Below, one piece after another: positions 7,867 through 15,723 of a DNA stretch of 45,125 bases (position 1 is the first letter of the stretch; each line of letters opens with the position of its first letter). This DNA comes from Kiritimatiellia bacterium. GTDB lineage: Bacteria; Verrucomicrobiota; Kiritimatiellia; UBA8416; JABMPJ01. The notes beneath the pieces were generated by a model that saw nothing but the letters and a program-made list of their open reading frames with translations, made no database searches and was not told where the DNA came from. Location: assembly GCA_016783675.1 (NCBI GenBank), contig JADHWE010000012.1, positions 1 to 45,125 on the forward strand, read 5' to 3'. The position numbers and the translations under genes were made by a program.

Positions 7867-9194
7867 TGGCGCTGCTGGTAGTCCTCTCGACGGTGTGCGG
7901 GACCCTCCTGGCCTCGGTGTTGGCCTGTGTCCCGAGCCTGCATATCTATAATGTCATGGGACTCCTGGTCATGCTGAGCCATGCGCTGACCGCCCAGGGC
8001 GTCGAGCTTGCGCCGGAAGTCGTGATCCCATTCGCGGCCGGCATGATGGTGGGATACTCCATGCTGAACACCTTGCCCTCCGTGCTGCTGGCCGCGCCGG
8101 ACGAGAGCGCCATGTTCACAGTGTTGCCCGGACAGAAGTTCCTGATGCAGGGACGGGGGTACGAGGCCGTGATCATGACCACGATCGGCGGGATGGTCGG
8201 GCTCATGGCGCTCCTGTTTATCGTGGCGCCCATCGCACCCCGTTTGCTGCCGGTGACCCAGAAAGTGTTCCGTGGCCACACGCATTGGATTCTCTGGACC
8301 GTGATCGCATTCATGCTGATGTCCGAATGGCCGAAAGGCGGACGCCTCGGCCGCTCCGGCTGGACGAAGTTCCTGGATAGCTGGAAGACGACAGGCGCCG
8401 GACTGATCACGTTCGGCCTTTCCGGTCTGCTGGGGTTCGTCCTTATCTTCCGCACACCGATCGCGGCAGACGTGGCTTTTCAGAATCTCATGCCGGCCTT
8501 TGTAGGCCTCTTTGCGGTGCCGTGGTTGGTGCTTAACATCTGCACGAATGTGCGTGTGCCTCCACAGAGCATGGAGGTAGAGACGCACTTGCGGATGGAT
8601 GACGTGTTGCGCGGCGGATTCGCGGGTACACTGGGAGGCGGATTCGCGGCGTACTTCCCCGTGGTTACCGGCGGTGTGGGCGGCCTCCTGGCCGGCCATG
8701 CAACGGCGCTTCGGAATGACCGCGTGTTCCTGGTGTCGCAGGGGGCCTCCAAGTTTGTCTACTACGTTGGCGGTTTGATGCTGTTTTTCGTTCCCGGCGT
8801 ACACATCAAGCGGGGCGGCGGGGCAGCGCTGATGCGGAGCATCATGACGCCCCAGACCGATTTCGAGTATTACCTGATGCTGGGCGCCATGGCGATCGCG
8901 GGACTCATGGCCCTGTTGTTGGTCGGGCCCATGACGCGCGGGATGCTGTGGCTGATCGGGCGCGTGGGCTATCGGCGTATCTCCACGGTTGCCCTCCTGC
9001 TGATTGTCGGGCTGGTTGTCGGCATCACGGGCCTTACCGGGTTGGCCGTGATGCTCGTGGGCACGGGTATCGGCCTGATGCCGGTGCTCTACGGCTCCCG
9101 GCGGATGAACTGCCTGGGCGTTATTATGTTGCCGATGGCCTGTAACATGTCGGGCGTCGGCAGCACAGTGGCCGGATGGTTGGGGCTGTTATGA
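7866..9194 (+). CDS. TctA-like permease (COG1784-type)
   Basis: An integral membrane protein of about 442 residues with some ten or more hydrophobic segments. The N-terminal region (VLACVPSLHIYNVMGLL) and the Gly-rich repeats (GGFAGTLGGGFAAYFPVVTGG, GVGGLLAGH) match the TctA-like permeases found mainly in archaea and some bacteria; classic TctA transports tricarboxylates with TctB and a periplasmic binding protein. No TctB or TctC is nearby, so substrate and mechanism are open. Start at ATG 7866, or GTG 7863 immediately before; both overlap the previous stop. The gene ends in an ATGA overlap with the DUF457 gene. Confidence 0.78.
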   Translation: MALLVVLSTVCGTLLASVLACVPSLHIYNVMGLLVMLSHALTAQGVELAPEVVIPFAAGMMVGYSMLNTLPSVLLAAPDESAMFTVLPGQKFLMQGRGYEAVIMTTIGGMVGLMALLFIVAPIAPRLLPVTQKVFRGHTHWILWTVIAFMLMSEWPKGGRLGRSGWTKFLDSWKTTGAGLITFGLSGLLGFVLIFRTPIAADVAFQNLMPAFVGLFAVPWLVLNICTNVRVPPQSMEVETHLRMDDVLRGGFAGTLGGGFAAYFPVVTGGVGGLLAGHATALRNDRVFLVSQGASKFVYYVGGLMLFFVPGVHIKRGGGAALMRSIMTPQTDFEYYLMLGAMAIAGLMALLLVGPMTRGMLWLIGRVGYRRISTVALLLIVGLVVGITGLTGLAVMLVGTGIGLMPVLYGSRRMNCLGVIMLPMACNMSGVGSTVAGWLGLL

Positions 9195-10150
9195 AAGGCA
9201 TAGCCCATTTCGTAGCCGGTGTGGCGGCGGCGTCATGCGTGCCCGAGGCGGTACGTGCCGCGTCGGAAGGCAACCCGACCTACTTTATTCTAGGCGGCGT
9301 ATTCGGATTGTTGCCCGACACGATCGACTTCAAGTTCTCGCGCTATTTCTACCGTCACGATATTGAGGTGACGCCGGACCCGATCGAGCCGGATCCGCAG
9401 TACATCGCCGACCGCGTGGCCGAGGCGATTAACCGGGCCCACGCATCGGGCCAGAGTATCCGGGTGAAGCTCAATACCGTGCCCGTTGGTCTCGACAAGT
9501 GGCAGCAGTACGAGGTGGCGTTTGACGTGGCCGCCCGGACGGTTGCCGTGCGCTACGGCCCCTTGGTGGATACCGGACAGAACCTGATTCCCGGAAGCAA
9601 GCCGCCACCCAACGCGGAGGCCGTCGCGCCGGTCGACTGCGAAGTGCGAATCGACTACCTTGCCTCCACGCAGGTTGACATCTTTGATGGACCTGTTTTC
9701 AGCATGGACCCAACGGACGATGGGCGGGTCAGCCCGGGCTTTATCCCGTGGCACCGCGCCTGGAGCCACAGTCTCGTCATCGGTGTCCTGTTCGGCCTGA
9801 TCGGCGGCGTGATCTGGGATATCTGGGCCACGGCGGTCATCTTCGGAGCGTCTGCGGCGCACGCGTTGCTCGACCAGTTGGGCTACATGGGCAGCGCCCT
9901 CTTCTACCCGTTCCAGTCGCGTCGCATGAGCGGGATGAGACTGATGCATTCGGGTGAAGCCCTGGCCAACCTGACCGCTGTCTGGTTCTGCTGCCTGGTG
10001 ATCTTCTGGAACCTGTGGCGCGCAGTGCCCGGCGGCATTCCCCCGAACGGGACACGCGCCCTGATCCTCTACGGCATGGCCGTCCCCGCGCTGATCATCG
10101 CAGTCTATCGTCGCCTGCGGCGGCTCGCTCGGAGAGCTCGCCCTACCTGA
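9191..10150 (+). CDS. DUF457/YdjM-type membrane-bound metal-dependent hydrolase
   Basis: A 319-residue membrane protein of the predicted metal-dependent hydrolase family. Motifs: FGLLPDTIDF, WHRAWSHSLVIGVL and SAAHALLDQLGYMGS, which carry the conserved Asp and His residues, with four to five membrane segments. Between LLPD (about 45) and WHR (about 190) there is an unusual soluble insert of about 140 residues, rich in beta strands (RVKLNTVPVGLDKWQQYEV, VDCEVRIDYL). The ATG at 9191 overlaps the permease stop (ATGA). The final residues (RLARRARPT) and the stop come from the left arm of a dispersed hairpin repeat, so the natural end has been replaced or extended. Substrate unknown. Confidence 0.75.
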   Translation: MKGIAHFVAGVAAASCVPEAVRAASEGNPTYFILGGVFGLLPDTIDFKFSRYFYRHDIEVTPDPIEPDPQYIADRVAEAINRAHASGQSIRVKLNTVPVGLDKWQQYEVAFDVAARTVAVRYGPLVDTGQNLIPGSKPPPNAEAVAPVDCEVRIDYLASTQVDIFDGPVFSMDPTDDGRVSPGFIPWHRAWSHSLVIGVLFGLIGGVIWDIWATAVIFGASAAHALLDQLGYMGSALFYPFQSRRMSGMRLMHSGEALANLTAVWFCCLVIFWNLWRAVPGGIPPNGTRALILYGMAVPALIIAVYRRLRRLARRARPT

Positions 10151-10187
10151 TCGTGGGCGAGGTAGGGCGAGCTCTCCGAGCGAGCCG
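10121..10187. repeat. Perfect hairpin repeat, 28-bp arms
   Basis: Left arm 10121-10148 and right arm 10160-10187 are perfect inverted repeats of 28 bp with an 11-base spacer; arm core GCTCGGAGAGCTCGCCC. The left arm lies inside the 3' end of the DUF457 gene and supplies its TGA; the right arm ends three bases before the stop of the convergent GGDEF gene. As RNA it would be a very stable hairpin and could end transcription from both sides, but no T tract follows. Confidence 0.93.
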
Positions 10188-10190
10188 GGA

Positions 10191-11138
10191 TCAGCTTGAG
10201 ATCACCTTGTTCTTTCCGGCGTGCTTGGCGTCGTAGAGGCGGGTGTCGGCCTGGGAGATCAGGTCGCTATCGGTCACGGGCGCCCCTTCATAGGCCGACA
10301 CGCCGATGCTCACCGTGATGTGACTCTTGCGGATGCCACGGCCTGTATCGAAGGAATGTTCCTCGATGGCCTGCCGAACACGTTCGGCAACCAGCACGCC
10401 GCCGTCGATGGTGGCTTCCGGAAGGATAACGAGAAACTCTTCTCCGCCGTAGCGGGCGGGTACGTCCACGGTGCGGATGTTGTTGCGGAGCATCCGGCTG
10501 ACATCACGAAGGGCGCGATCGCCGACCAGGTGGCCGTAGGTGTCGTTGAATTTCTTGAAGTCGTCGATATCGATCATCATGATGGCCAGCGGATGCGAGA
10601 AGCGTTCCGCGCGCCGCAGTTCGGTGACCAGCAGGTGGCGGATGTGTTTGTGATTGTAGAGCTGCGTCATGCCGTCCACGACAGCCACTTCCATCAATTT
10701 CTTGTTGGCCTGGTCAAGGTCCTGGGCGTACTGGTCCACGTCGTTGATCTTGCGGCGGAGTTCCCCGATCATGTCGGTCACGTAATGGGAGATGCGTTGC
10801 ACCTCGTCGCTCTCCTCCGCGAGCTCGCGCGGAACGGTAGTGGTGCCGTGGATTTCCGTATAGAACGTGCCGGCCTCTTCCGTGACCTCGTGGATCTTGC
10901 GCATCGAGCGGTACATCAAGGTAAAGGCGGCACACGACATCAGGATCGCTGCGGGGACGCCCAGGTGCAGGCTGATGCCGGTGAGCATCTGTACGGCTTC
11001 GGGGTCGAGCACGGCGTTGCGAAGATCCCATATAACGAAAAGCAGGTATCCGCCTGGCAGGATAAACATCAGCGCGTAGAGGACCATCAGCTTATGGCTG
11101 AGCGTACGGCTGTTGATCGATAGTTTGTCAGTGGGCAT
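10191..11138 (-). CDS. GGDEF diguanylate cyclase, membrane-bound
   Basis: A 315-residue enzyme making cyclic di-GMP. Two N-terminal membrane helices (LMVLYALMFILPGGYLLFVI and LGVPAAILMSCAAFTLMY) flank a short loop of about 20 residues, followed by a coiled linker (YAQDLDQANKKLMEVAVVDG) and a GGDEF domain (MTQLYNHKHIRHLL, MMIDIDDFKKFNDTYGH, RYGGEEFLVILPEA). The active-site motif is GGEEF, a functional variant. An RTVD five residues before it fits the inhibitory I-site (RxxD). No periplasmic sensor domain is evident. Start at ATG 11138 with a GAGG-type site; an upstream GTG at 11162 is possible. Confidence 0.9.
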   Translation of the reverse strand: MPTDKLSINSRTLSHKLMVLYALMFILPGGYLLFVIWDLRNAVLDPEAVQMLTGISLHLGVPAAILMSCAAFTLMYRSMRKIHEVTEEAGTFYTEIHGTTTVPRELAEESDEVQRISHYVTDMIGELRRKINDVDQYAQDLDQANKKLMEVAVVDGMTQLYNHKHIRHLLVTELRRAERFSHPLAIMMIDIDDFKKFNDTYGHLVGDRALRDVSRMLRNNIRTVDVPARYGGEEFLVILPEATIDGGVLVAERVRQAIEEHSFDTGRGIRKSHITVSIGVSAYEGAPVTDSDLISQADTRLYDAKHAGKNKVISS

Positions 11139-11263
11139 AGCCTCGTATCCTCGCTTTAACACCGTTCCAACGCGAGGTCAGTATAGGCAAGCCCGTTCTG
11201 CATCGACAAGCCCGAAAAGCGGAGGTCAGAGATTGGAAGTCAGAGATCCGATGGATGCAGCTC

Positions 11264-11347
11264 CCTCCGACCTCCGACCTCCGACCTCCGACCTCCGACC
11301 TCCGACCTCCGACCTCTGACCTCCGACCTCCGACCTCCGACCTCTGA
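11264..11347. repeat. 7-bp tandem array, 12 units
   Basis: Twelve exact 7-bp units: ten CCTCCGA and two CCTCTGA (units 8 and 12). It lies between the divergent diguanylate cyclase and dnaX genes and ends about 60 bases before the dnaX start, so any dnaX promoter must lie within, upstream of or just after it. Confidence 0.95.
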
Positions 11348-11409
11348 CTTCCGGATTGTCAAAGCAGGGGGGATGGGCCATCATGCGACGAACGAAGGGA
11401 TAAGAGACC

Positions 11410-13101
11410 ATGACGTATGAAGTCATTGCCCGGAAATGGCGTCCACAACAGTTCTCGGATGTTGTGGGGCAGGACCACGTGGTGCAGACATTGGAGAACG
11501 CGCTGGCTTCGGGCCGGATCGCATCGGCTTACCTGTTCGTTGGTCCCCGCGGAATAGGCAAGACCTCCATTGCCCGCATCTTTGCCAAGGCCCTCAACTG
11601 CGAGACCGGTGTGACCGCGACGCCGTGTGACACCTGCGACAACTGCCGTGAGATCATGGCCAGCACGAGCCTTGATGTGATGGAGATCGACGGTGCGTCG
11701 AACAATCGGGTGGACGAGGTACGCGACCTCCGTGAGACCGTTAGGTATGCCCCCGCACACGGTCGCTTCAAGCTGATCATCATCGACGAAGTACACATGC
11801 TCAGCAACTCGGCCTTCAATGCCCTGCTCAAGACGCTCGAGGAACCTCCCGCGCATGTGAAGTTCTTCTTCGCCACCACCGAGCCACACAAGATTCCGGC
11901 CACGATCATCTCGCGTTGCCAACGGTTTGACCTGCGCCGCATTGCGGAATCCGAGATCATTGAGCGGCTCGCACTGATTGCCAAAGACGAGAAGGTCAAA
12001 ATTGATGATGATGCCCTGCTCGCGATTGCCCGCGGATCCGAAGGCGGGCTCCGCGATGCCGAGTCGGCCCTGGACCAGCTTATCGCGTTCAGAGGCAAGA
12101 AGATCTCGGAGGCAGACGTTCTGCAGGTGTTCGGCCTTGTTTCCCGTCGTACGCTCGACGAGCTGAGCGAGGGTATCCTTGCCGGAGAGATGGCGTCAAT
12201 CATTGGGCAGGTCGATGCGTTGGAGCAGGCGGGGAAGGATCTTCAACGCCTTGTGCTGGAGCTGATGGACGGCTTTCGCAATCGGCTGGTGAGTGCCTAC
12301 ACCGGCGAAGAGGGCGAGAGCGTGGATGCCGAGCGTCTCCTGCGCATCTGCGATATTCTATCTGACGCGGACGAGCGCATGCGCTTTTCGCTGTCGAAGC
12401 GGATCCTGTTGGAGACAGCACTCGTGCGGTGTGCACGGGCGGCCAGGGTGGCCACGCTCGAGGAACTCATCGTCCAAATCAACGCGCTCAAAGCTGGGGG
12501 CGGGGTCGTGACGATGGCGGAAGCGCCCGCGGCGGCCGCGCCCGCCCCGACGGTCGCCCGACGGGCTGCCCCGCCTGCTGCTGCAACGGCGGCGCCCCCC
12601 CAACCCGCGGCGCCCCAAAAGCCTGCGACGGCGAAGCCAAAGCAGGTCGCACCAGCGGGGGATGAGCTGGCGACACTGCAGGCGCAGTGGTCCAAGATCG
12701 TGGCGCATGCCGGGCGGATCGCCGTGGCCGTTCAAGGCGCACTCAAGGACGCCTGCCCCAGTGGGGTGGAAGGCGACACGGTGCATATCGATTTCGACCC
12801 GGAGTTTGCGACGGAGCTCAGCCTGTTCGAGTCGCCGCGTAACCGTAAGGCGGTGGAACGCAGCCTGGCGAATGTACTGAAGCGGCCGGTGACGGCGACG
12901 TTCCAGGTGGGGAAAGAGCGGCCCGCCCAGGTCGCGGAGACGCGCGCGCCGGAAGAGGAATACAGTGTAGATGTAGAGACGCCCGCAGCGCCGGAACCGC
13001 AGCCCACGCGGAAAGGCAATGCGCAGGCGTGGAAACAGCGTGATGAAGTCAAGCAGGTGCTGGACATGTTCAACGGCACCATTGTGGATGTAAGAGAGTA
13101 G
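11410..13101 (+). CDS. dnaX: DNA polymerase III subunit gamma/tau
   Basis: Clamp-loader ATPase of 563 residues. Domain I has the Walker A motif GPRGIGKTSIAR, the zinc module C-x8-C-x2-C-x2-C (LNCETG...PCDTCDNC), Walker B IIIDEVHMLS and sensor I FFATTEPHKIP with the SRCQRFD arginine finger. Domain III covers about 215-350. An Ala/Pro-rich linker (about 370-420) separates a short tau-type C-terminal domain (WSKIVAHAGRIAVAVQGALK). I saw no A-rich slippery sequence for programmed frameshifting. An AGGGA-type ribosome site precedes the ATG. It heads the conserved dnaX-ybaB-recR cluster. The TAG stop is the first part of a GGGGGCAC hairpin repeat. Confidence 0.96.
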   Translation: MTYEVIARKWRPQQFSDVVGQDHVVQTLENALASGRIASAYLFVGPRGIGKTSIARIFAKALNCETGVTATPCDTCDNCREIMASTSLDVMEIDGASNNRVDEVRDLRETVRYAPAHGRFKLIIIDEVHMLSNSAFNALLKTLEEPPAHVKFFFATTEPHKIPATIISRCQRFDLRRIAESEIIERLALIAKDEKVKIDDDALLAIARGSEGGLRDAESALDQLIAFRGKKISEADVLQVFGLVSRRTLDELSEGILAGEMASIIGQVDALEQAGKDLQRLVLELMDGFRNRLVSAYTGEEGESVDAERLLRICDILSDADERMRFSLSKRILLETALVRCARAARVATLEELIVQINALKAGGGVVTMAEAPAAAAPAPTVARRAAPPAAATAAPPQPAAPQKPATAKPKQVAPAGDELATLQAQWSKIVAHAGRIAVAVQGALKDACPSGVEGDTVHIDFDPEFATELSLFESPRNRKAVERSLANVLKRPVTATFQVGKERPAQVAETRAPEEEYSVDVETPAAPEPQPTRKGNAQAWKQRDEVKQVLDMFNGTIVDVRE

Positions 13102-13123
13102 GGGGGCACCTACGTGTGCCCCC
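13099..13123. repeat. GGGGGCAC hairpin repeat at the dnaX stop
   Basis: GGGGGCAC (13102-13109), loop CTACGT, GTGCCCCC (13116-13123). The preceding TAG is the dnaX stop. An identical copy with the same TAG follows the YggS-type gene at 14927-14951. No T tract, so a simple intrinsic terminator is unlikely, especially as ybaB follows in the same operon. Confidence 0.85.
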
Positions 13124-13146
13124 ATACAGAAGATGGAGAATTGATC

Positions 13147-13452
13147 GTGCCCAACATGGTAGAAATGATGAAGCAGGTTAAGCAGCTCAAGAAGATGCAG
13201 AAGGAGCTGAAGCGGAAGATTGTCTCGGCGTCGAGCCCCGATGGATCGGTGACGGTCGAGGCGTGCGGGGATATGACCGTCAAGTCGGTATCTATTGCCC
13301 CCGAGGCGATGTCGGGCATGGATCCGAAGCGACTTGGCGATATGGTGGCGCGAACGGTGAACAGTGCGATGGACTCCGCGAAGAAGGCTGCGGCCGGCGA
13401 TATGTCCCGCCTGGCCGAGGGCGCCGGTCTTGGCGACATGTTCGGCGGATAA
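13147..13452 (+). CDS. ybaB: YbaB/EbfC nucleoid-associated protein
   Basis: A small DNA-binding protein of 101 residues that dimerises and bends DNA. Family features: N-terminal helix MMKQVKQLKKMQKELKRKIV, central VTVEACGDMTVKSVSIAPEA, C-terminal helix KRLGDMVARTVNSAMDSAKK and a Gly/Met-rich tail ending LGDMFGG. I start at GTG 13147 (MPNMVEMMKQ), which has GGAG eight bases upstream; an in-frame GTG at 13114 lies in the hairpin repeat and would add repeat-encoded residues. Standard place between dnaX and recR. Confidence 0.93.
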   Translation: MPNMVEMMKQVKQLKKMQKELKRKIVSASSPDGSVTVEACGDMTVKSVSIAPEAMSGMDPKRLGDMVARTVNSAMDSAKKAAAGDMSRLAEGAGLGDMFGG

Positions 13453-13453
13453 G

Positions 13454-14050
13454 ATGGCGGCGGTTGAAGCATTGCAGAGACTGGTGACGGCGCTGGGGAA
13501 GCTCCCCGGCGTGGGTCGTCGATCGGCTGAACGGATGGCCATGCGCCTGGCCGTGGGCCGTCGTGACCTCATCGATGAACTGCTCGCTTCCCTCGCCTTT
13601 GTCCAGAAATCCGTCACCGGCTGCGCCAAGTGCGGATCACCAACCCTGGTTGACGAGAATCCATGTCGGCTCTGCACCTCCCCTGGCAGGGAGGATGGAC
13701 TGCTGTGTGTGGTCGAGGAGCCGGCCGACATCGCAACCATCGAGCGCTCCGGAGGATTCCGCGGACGGTATCATGCCCTCATGGGAACCCTCTCGCCTCC
13801 GAAAGGGCAGGGGCCTGCTGACTTGCGCGTGCAATCGCTCGTGGCGCGCGTTCGCGAGGAGGGGATCAGCGAGGTGGTTCTTGCGTTAAATACTGATGTA
13901 GAAGGAGATGCGACGGCGGCATTCCTCGAGGAAGCCCTGCGGGGCGAGCCGGTGAAGGTGAGCCGGCTGGCCTTCGGTTTGCCGGCCGGAAGCGGTATAC
14001 GCTACTCGGATCCCGTCACGCTCGAGCGGGCGTTCAAAGGGAGAATGTAG
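13454..14050 (+). CDS. recR: Recombination mediator RecR
   Basis: A 198-residue protein of RecFOR recombinational repair, loading RecA at gaps. Helix-hairpin-helix LGKLPGVGRRSAERMA, C4 zinc finger CAKCGSPTLVDENPCRLC, Toprim domain with LLCVVEEPADIATIE and GTLSPPKGQGP, and the C-terminal Walker-like AFGLPAGSGIRYSDPVTLERA. The ATG at 13454 follows the ybaB stop by one base; longer in-frame extensions overlap ybaB and are not real. Confidence 0.96.
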   Translation: MAAVEALQRLVTALGKLPGVGRRSAERMAMRLAVGRRDLIDELLASLAFVQKSVTGCAKCGSPTLVDENPCRLCTSPGREDGLLCVVEEPADIATIERSGGFRGRYHALMGTLSPPKGQGPADLRVQSLVARVREEGISEVVLALNTDVEGDATAAFLEEALRGEPVKVSRLAFGLPAGSGIRYSDPVTLERAFKGRM

Positions 14051-14257
14051 CGACGGCAGGAAGGGCGCCCCACCGGGCTTGTCCCGGTGGACGCAGAGAT
14101 CTACAGCCAGCGAAGAAGATGGCGACACAGCCTGAGCCCGGCTGATGCAAGGATAGCGCGAAGCGCTTCACTTGCGCATCCCGGGCGCGGGGGGATCTCA
14201 TCGAGTGCAAGGTAGGGCCCGCTCTCCGATCGGGCCGGGGCCAGAACTGGAGCGTGG
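14051..14257. repeat. Repeat-filled gap between recR and yggS-type gene
   Basis: No gene. It contains an 8-5-8 hairpin at 14070-14090 (CCACCGGG, loop CTTGT, CCCGGTGG, perfect) and at 14209-14240 a diverged single arm of the 28-bp hairpin family (GGTAGGGCCCGCTCTCCGAT). A TGGAG ribosome site for the next gene is at its right end. Confidence 0.8.
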
Positions 14258-14929
14258 ATGTCGGAAACAGGAATAGACGAAGTCCGCAACCGCATTGCGG
14301 CGGCTTGTGAACGGGCAGGACGCGCGGTCGAAGATGTTAAGCTGGTCGCGGTCAGCAAGCGCAAGGGGCCTGATGCCGTGCGCGCGTTGGCCGATAGCGG
14401 CTTGGACGTGTTCGGAGAGAGCCGTGTGCAGGAGGCCGCCCAGAAGATTCCGCTCTGTCCAACGGGGCTGACCTGGCATATGATCGGCCATATCCAACGC
14501 AACAAGGCGCGTGACGTGGCTCGACTGTTCAGCTATGTCCATTCCGTCGACTCGCTCAGGCTGCTGGAAGCTCTCGATGGCGCCGCGGCGGAGGCCGGCA
14601 AGACGCTTCCCGTGTTGCTCGAGGTGAATGTATCGGGTGAAGGCAGCAAGTTCGGGTTGACGCCGGCGGAGGCGCCGGCCGTGCTGGAGAGGTGTCAGAC
14701 GCTCATGAACCTGGATGTGTCCGGCGTGATGACCATTCCGCCGTTCACGCCGGAGGCCGAAGAGGCACGCCCGCATTTCGCGCGGCTGCGTGAGTTGCGC
14801 GATGGGTGGCGCGCGGAAAGTGGATTTCCGCTCGACGAGCTGTCGATGGGGATGTCACATGACTTTGAGATTGCGATCGAAGAAGGGGCCACATGGATTC
14901 GCCTGGGAACGATCCTTTTCGGCGCGTAG
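14258..14929 (+). CDS. YggS/PROSC-type pyridoxal-phosphate homeostasis protein
   Basis: A single-domain PLP-binding protein (223 residues) with an alanine-racemase-like barrel but no racemase activity; the family controls free PLP and amino-acid balance. Visible motifs: VKLVAVSKRK with the PLP lysine, DVFGESRVQEA, WHMIGHIQRNKA, VLLEVNVSGEGSKFG, MTIPPFTPE and SMGMSHDFEIAIEEGATWIR, which binds the phosphate. TGGAG ribosome site at usual spacing. The TAG stop is followed directly by the GGGGGCAC hairpin, as at dnaX. Confidence 0.94.
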   Translation: MSETGIDEVRNRIAAACERAGRAVEDVKLVAVSKRKGPDAVRALADSGLDVFGESRVQEAAQKIPLCPTGLTWHMIGHIQRNKARDVARLFSYVHSVDSLRLLEALDGAAAEAGKTLPVLLEVNVSGEGSKFGLTPAEAPAVLERCQTLMNLDVSGVMTIPPFTPEAEEARPHFARLRELRDGWRAESGFPLDELSMGMSHDFEIAIEEGATWIRLGTILFGA

Positions 14930-14951
14930 GGGGGCACCTACGTGTGCCCCC
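14927..14951. repeat. GGGGGCAC hairpin repeat at the yggS-type stop
   Basis: Same element as 13099-13123: TAG, then GGGGGCAC (14930-14937), loop CTACGT, GTGCCCCC (14944-14951). A partial echo (GGGCGCCGATGCGCCCC) follows at about 14959-14975. Confidence 0.85.
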
Positions 14952-15006
14952 GCAAACAGGGCGCCGATGCGCCCCCGCATTGTGGATATGAATAGGGGAG
15001 GCGGCT

Positions 15007-15723
15007 ATGAAAGTCAAAACACCTGAAGGAGGCATGGGGGTTGTGGGGCGGTTCCTGGTAACCGTCCTGATCATACTGATTGTCGTGCTGGTTACGGTAT
15101 TCTTCGCAGTTCGGACCCGCGGGGGACACGAGTTCATCGAGGAGCGGATCGAGAAGCACCTGGGCGTTGACGTTGTCGTCGACAGCATGCGGATCGGTTG
15201 GCCCTATGCGCTTGTACTGGAAGACATCCGTACGGAAGGGTTTGACGAAGAGGGTGACATGTCGGGCTTCGCGGCCCAGGAAGTCAGGCTTGGTCCGTCG
15301 TTGCGCGCCCGCTACCGCGTCTTTGTCCGTCGGGGGCATCTGCGCCTGGTCGAGACCGAGGGCCAGATGTGGGAACCGGCATGCTTTGCCCGCCTTGGCG
15401 AGCTCCCCTACGGAGACTTGGCGGATGTGACCCGTATGTTGCCGCTGTCGACCGGGCGCGTGGAGCTTGAAGTGAACGGGGCACGCGTTGAATGGTTCGA
15501 CCGGCGGAACAGCATCCTCGCCTCCGCCCACGGAATCAGCTACCGCGTGACCCCCGTACGGATACCGGGTCGGACCATGCAACATCACAACCTGTCTCTT
15601 TATAGCATGACGCGTCCGAACGGAGCCCGGATAAGTGATGTGGCACGTGAATGGCTGTCGTCCGATACGATCGAGCGCGTTGAGTTGATGGATGCGCAGT
15701 TGGAAGGAACGGTGGCCCCATGA
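15007..15723 (+). CDS. AsmA/DUF748-like membrane-anchored protein
   Basis: A 238-residue protein with one N-terminal membrane helix (FLVTVLIILIVVLVTVFFAV) and then a region like the start of AsmA-type proteins: FIEERIEKHLGVDVVVDSMRIGWPYALVLEDIRTEGFD, FAAQEVRLGPSLRARY and LRLVETEGQMW, with the alternating strands of that fold. It is much shorter than full AsmA proteins. Such proteins sit in the inner membrane and face the periplasm, with roles in envelope lipid handling. A GGGGAGG ribosome site precedes the ATG. The stop overlaps rfaE1 (ATGA at 15720), which fits an envelope operon. Confidence 0.6.
   Translation: MKVKTPEGGMGVVGRFLVTVLIILIVVLVTVFFAVRTRGGHEFIEERIEKHLGVDVVVDSMRIGWPYALVLEDIRTEGFDEEGDMSGFAAQEVRLGPSLRARYRVFVRRGHLRLVETEGQMWEPACFARLGELPYGDLADVTRMLPLSTGRVELEVNGARVEWFDRRNSILASAHGISYRVTPVRIPGRTMQHHNLSLYSMTRPNGARISDVAREWLSSDTIERVELMDAQLEGTVAP

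Noticed and set aside
11264..11347. CRISPR-like array
   Set aside because: Units are 7 bp and contiguous without spacers; it is a minisatellite.
11410..13101. Programmed frameshift in dnaX to make gamma
   Set aside because: I saw no A-rich slippery heptamer with a following hairpin in the expected region before the linker.
13364..13453. N-terminal extension of RecR
   Set aside because: It overlaps ybaB in another frame; RecR similarity starts at the ATG at 13454.
12358..13740. Long minus-strand open frame over dnaX, ybaB and recR
   Set aside because: Low-complexity Arg/His-rich translation opposite three well-known genes; a product of base composition.
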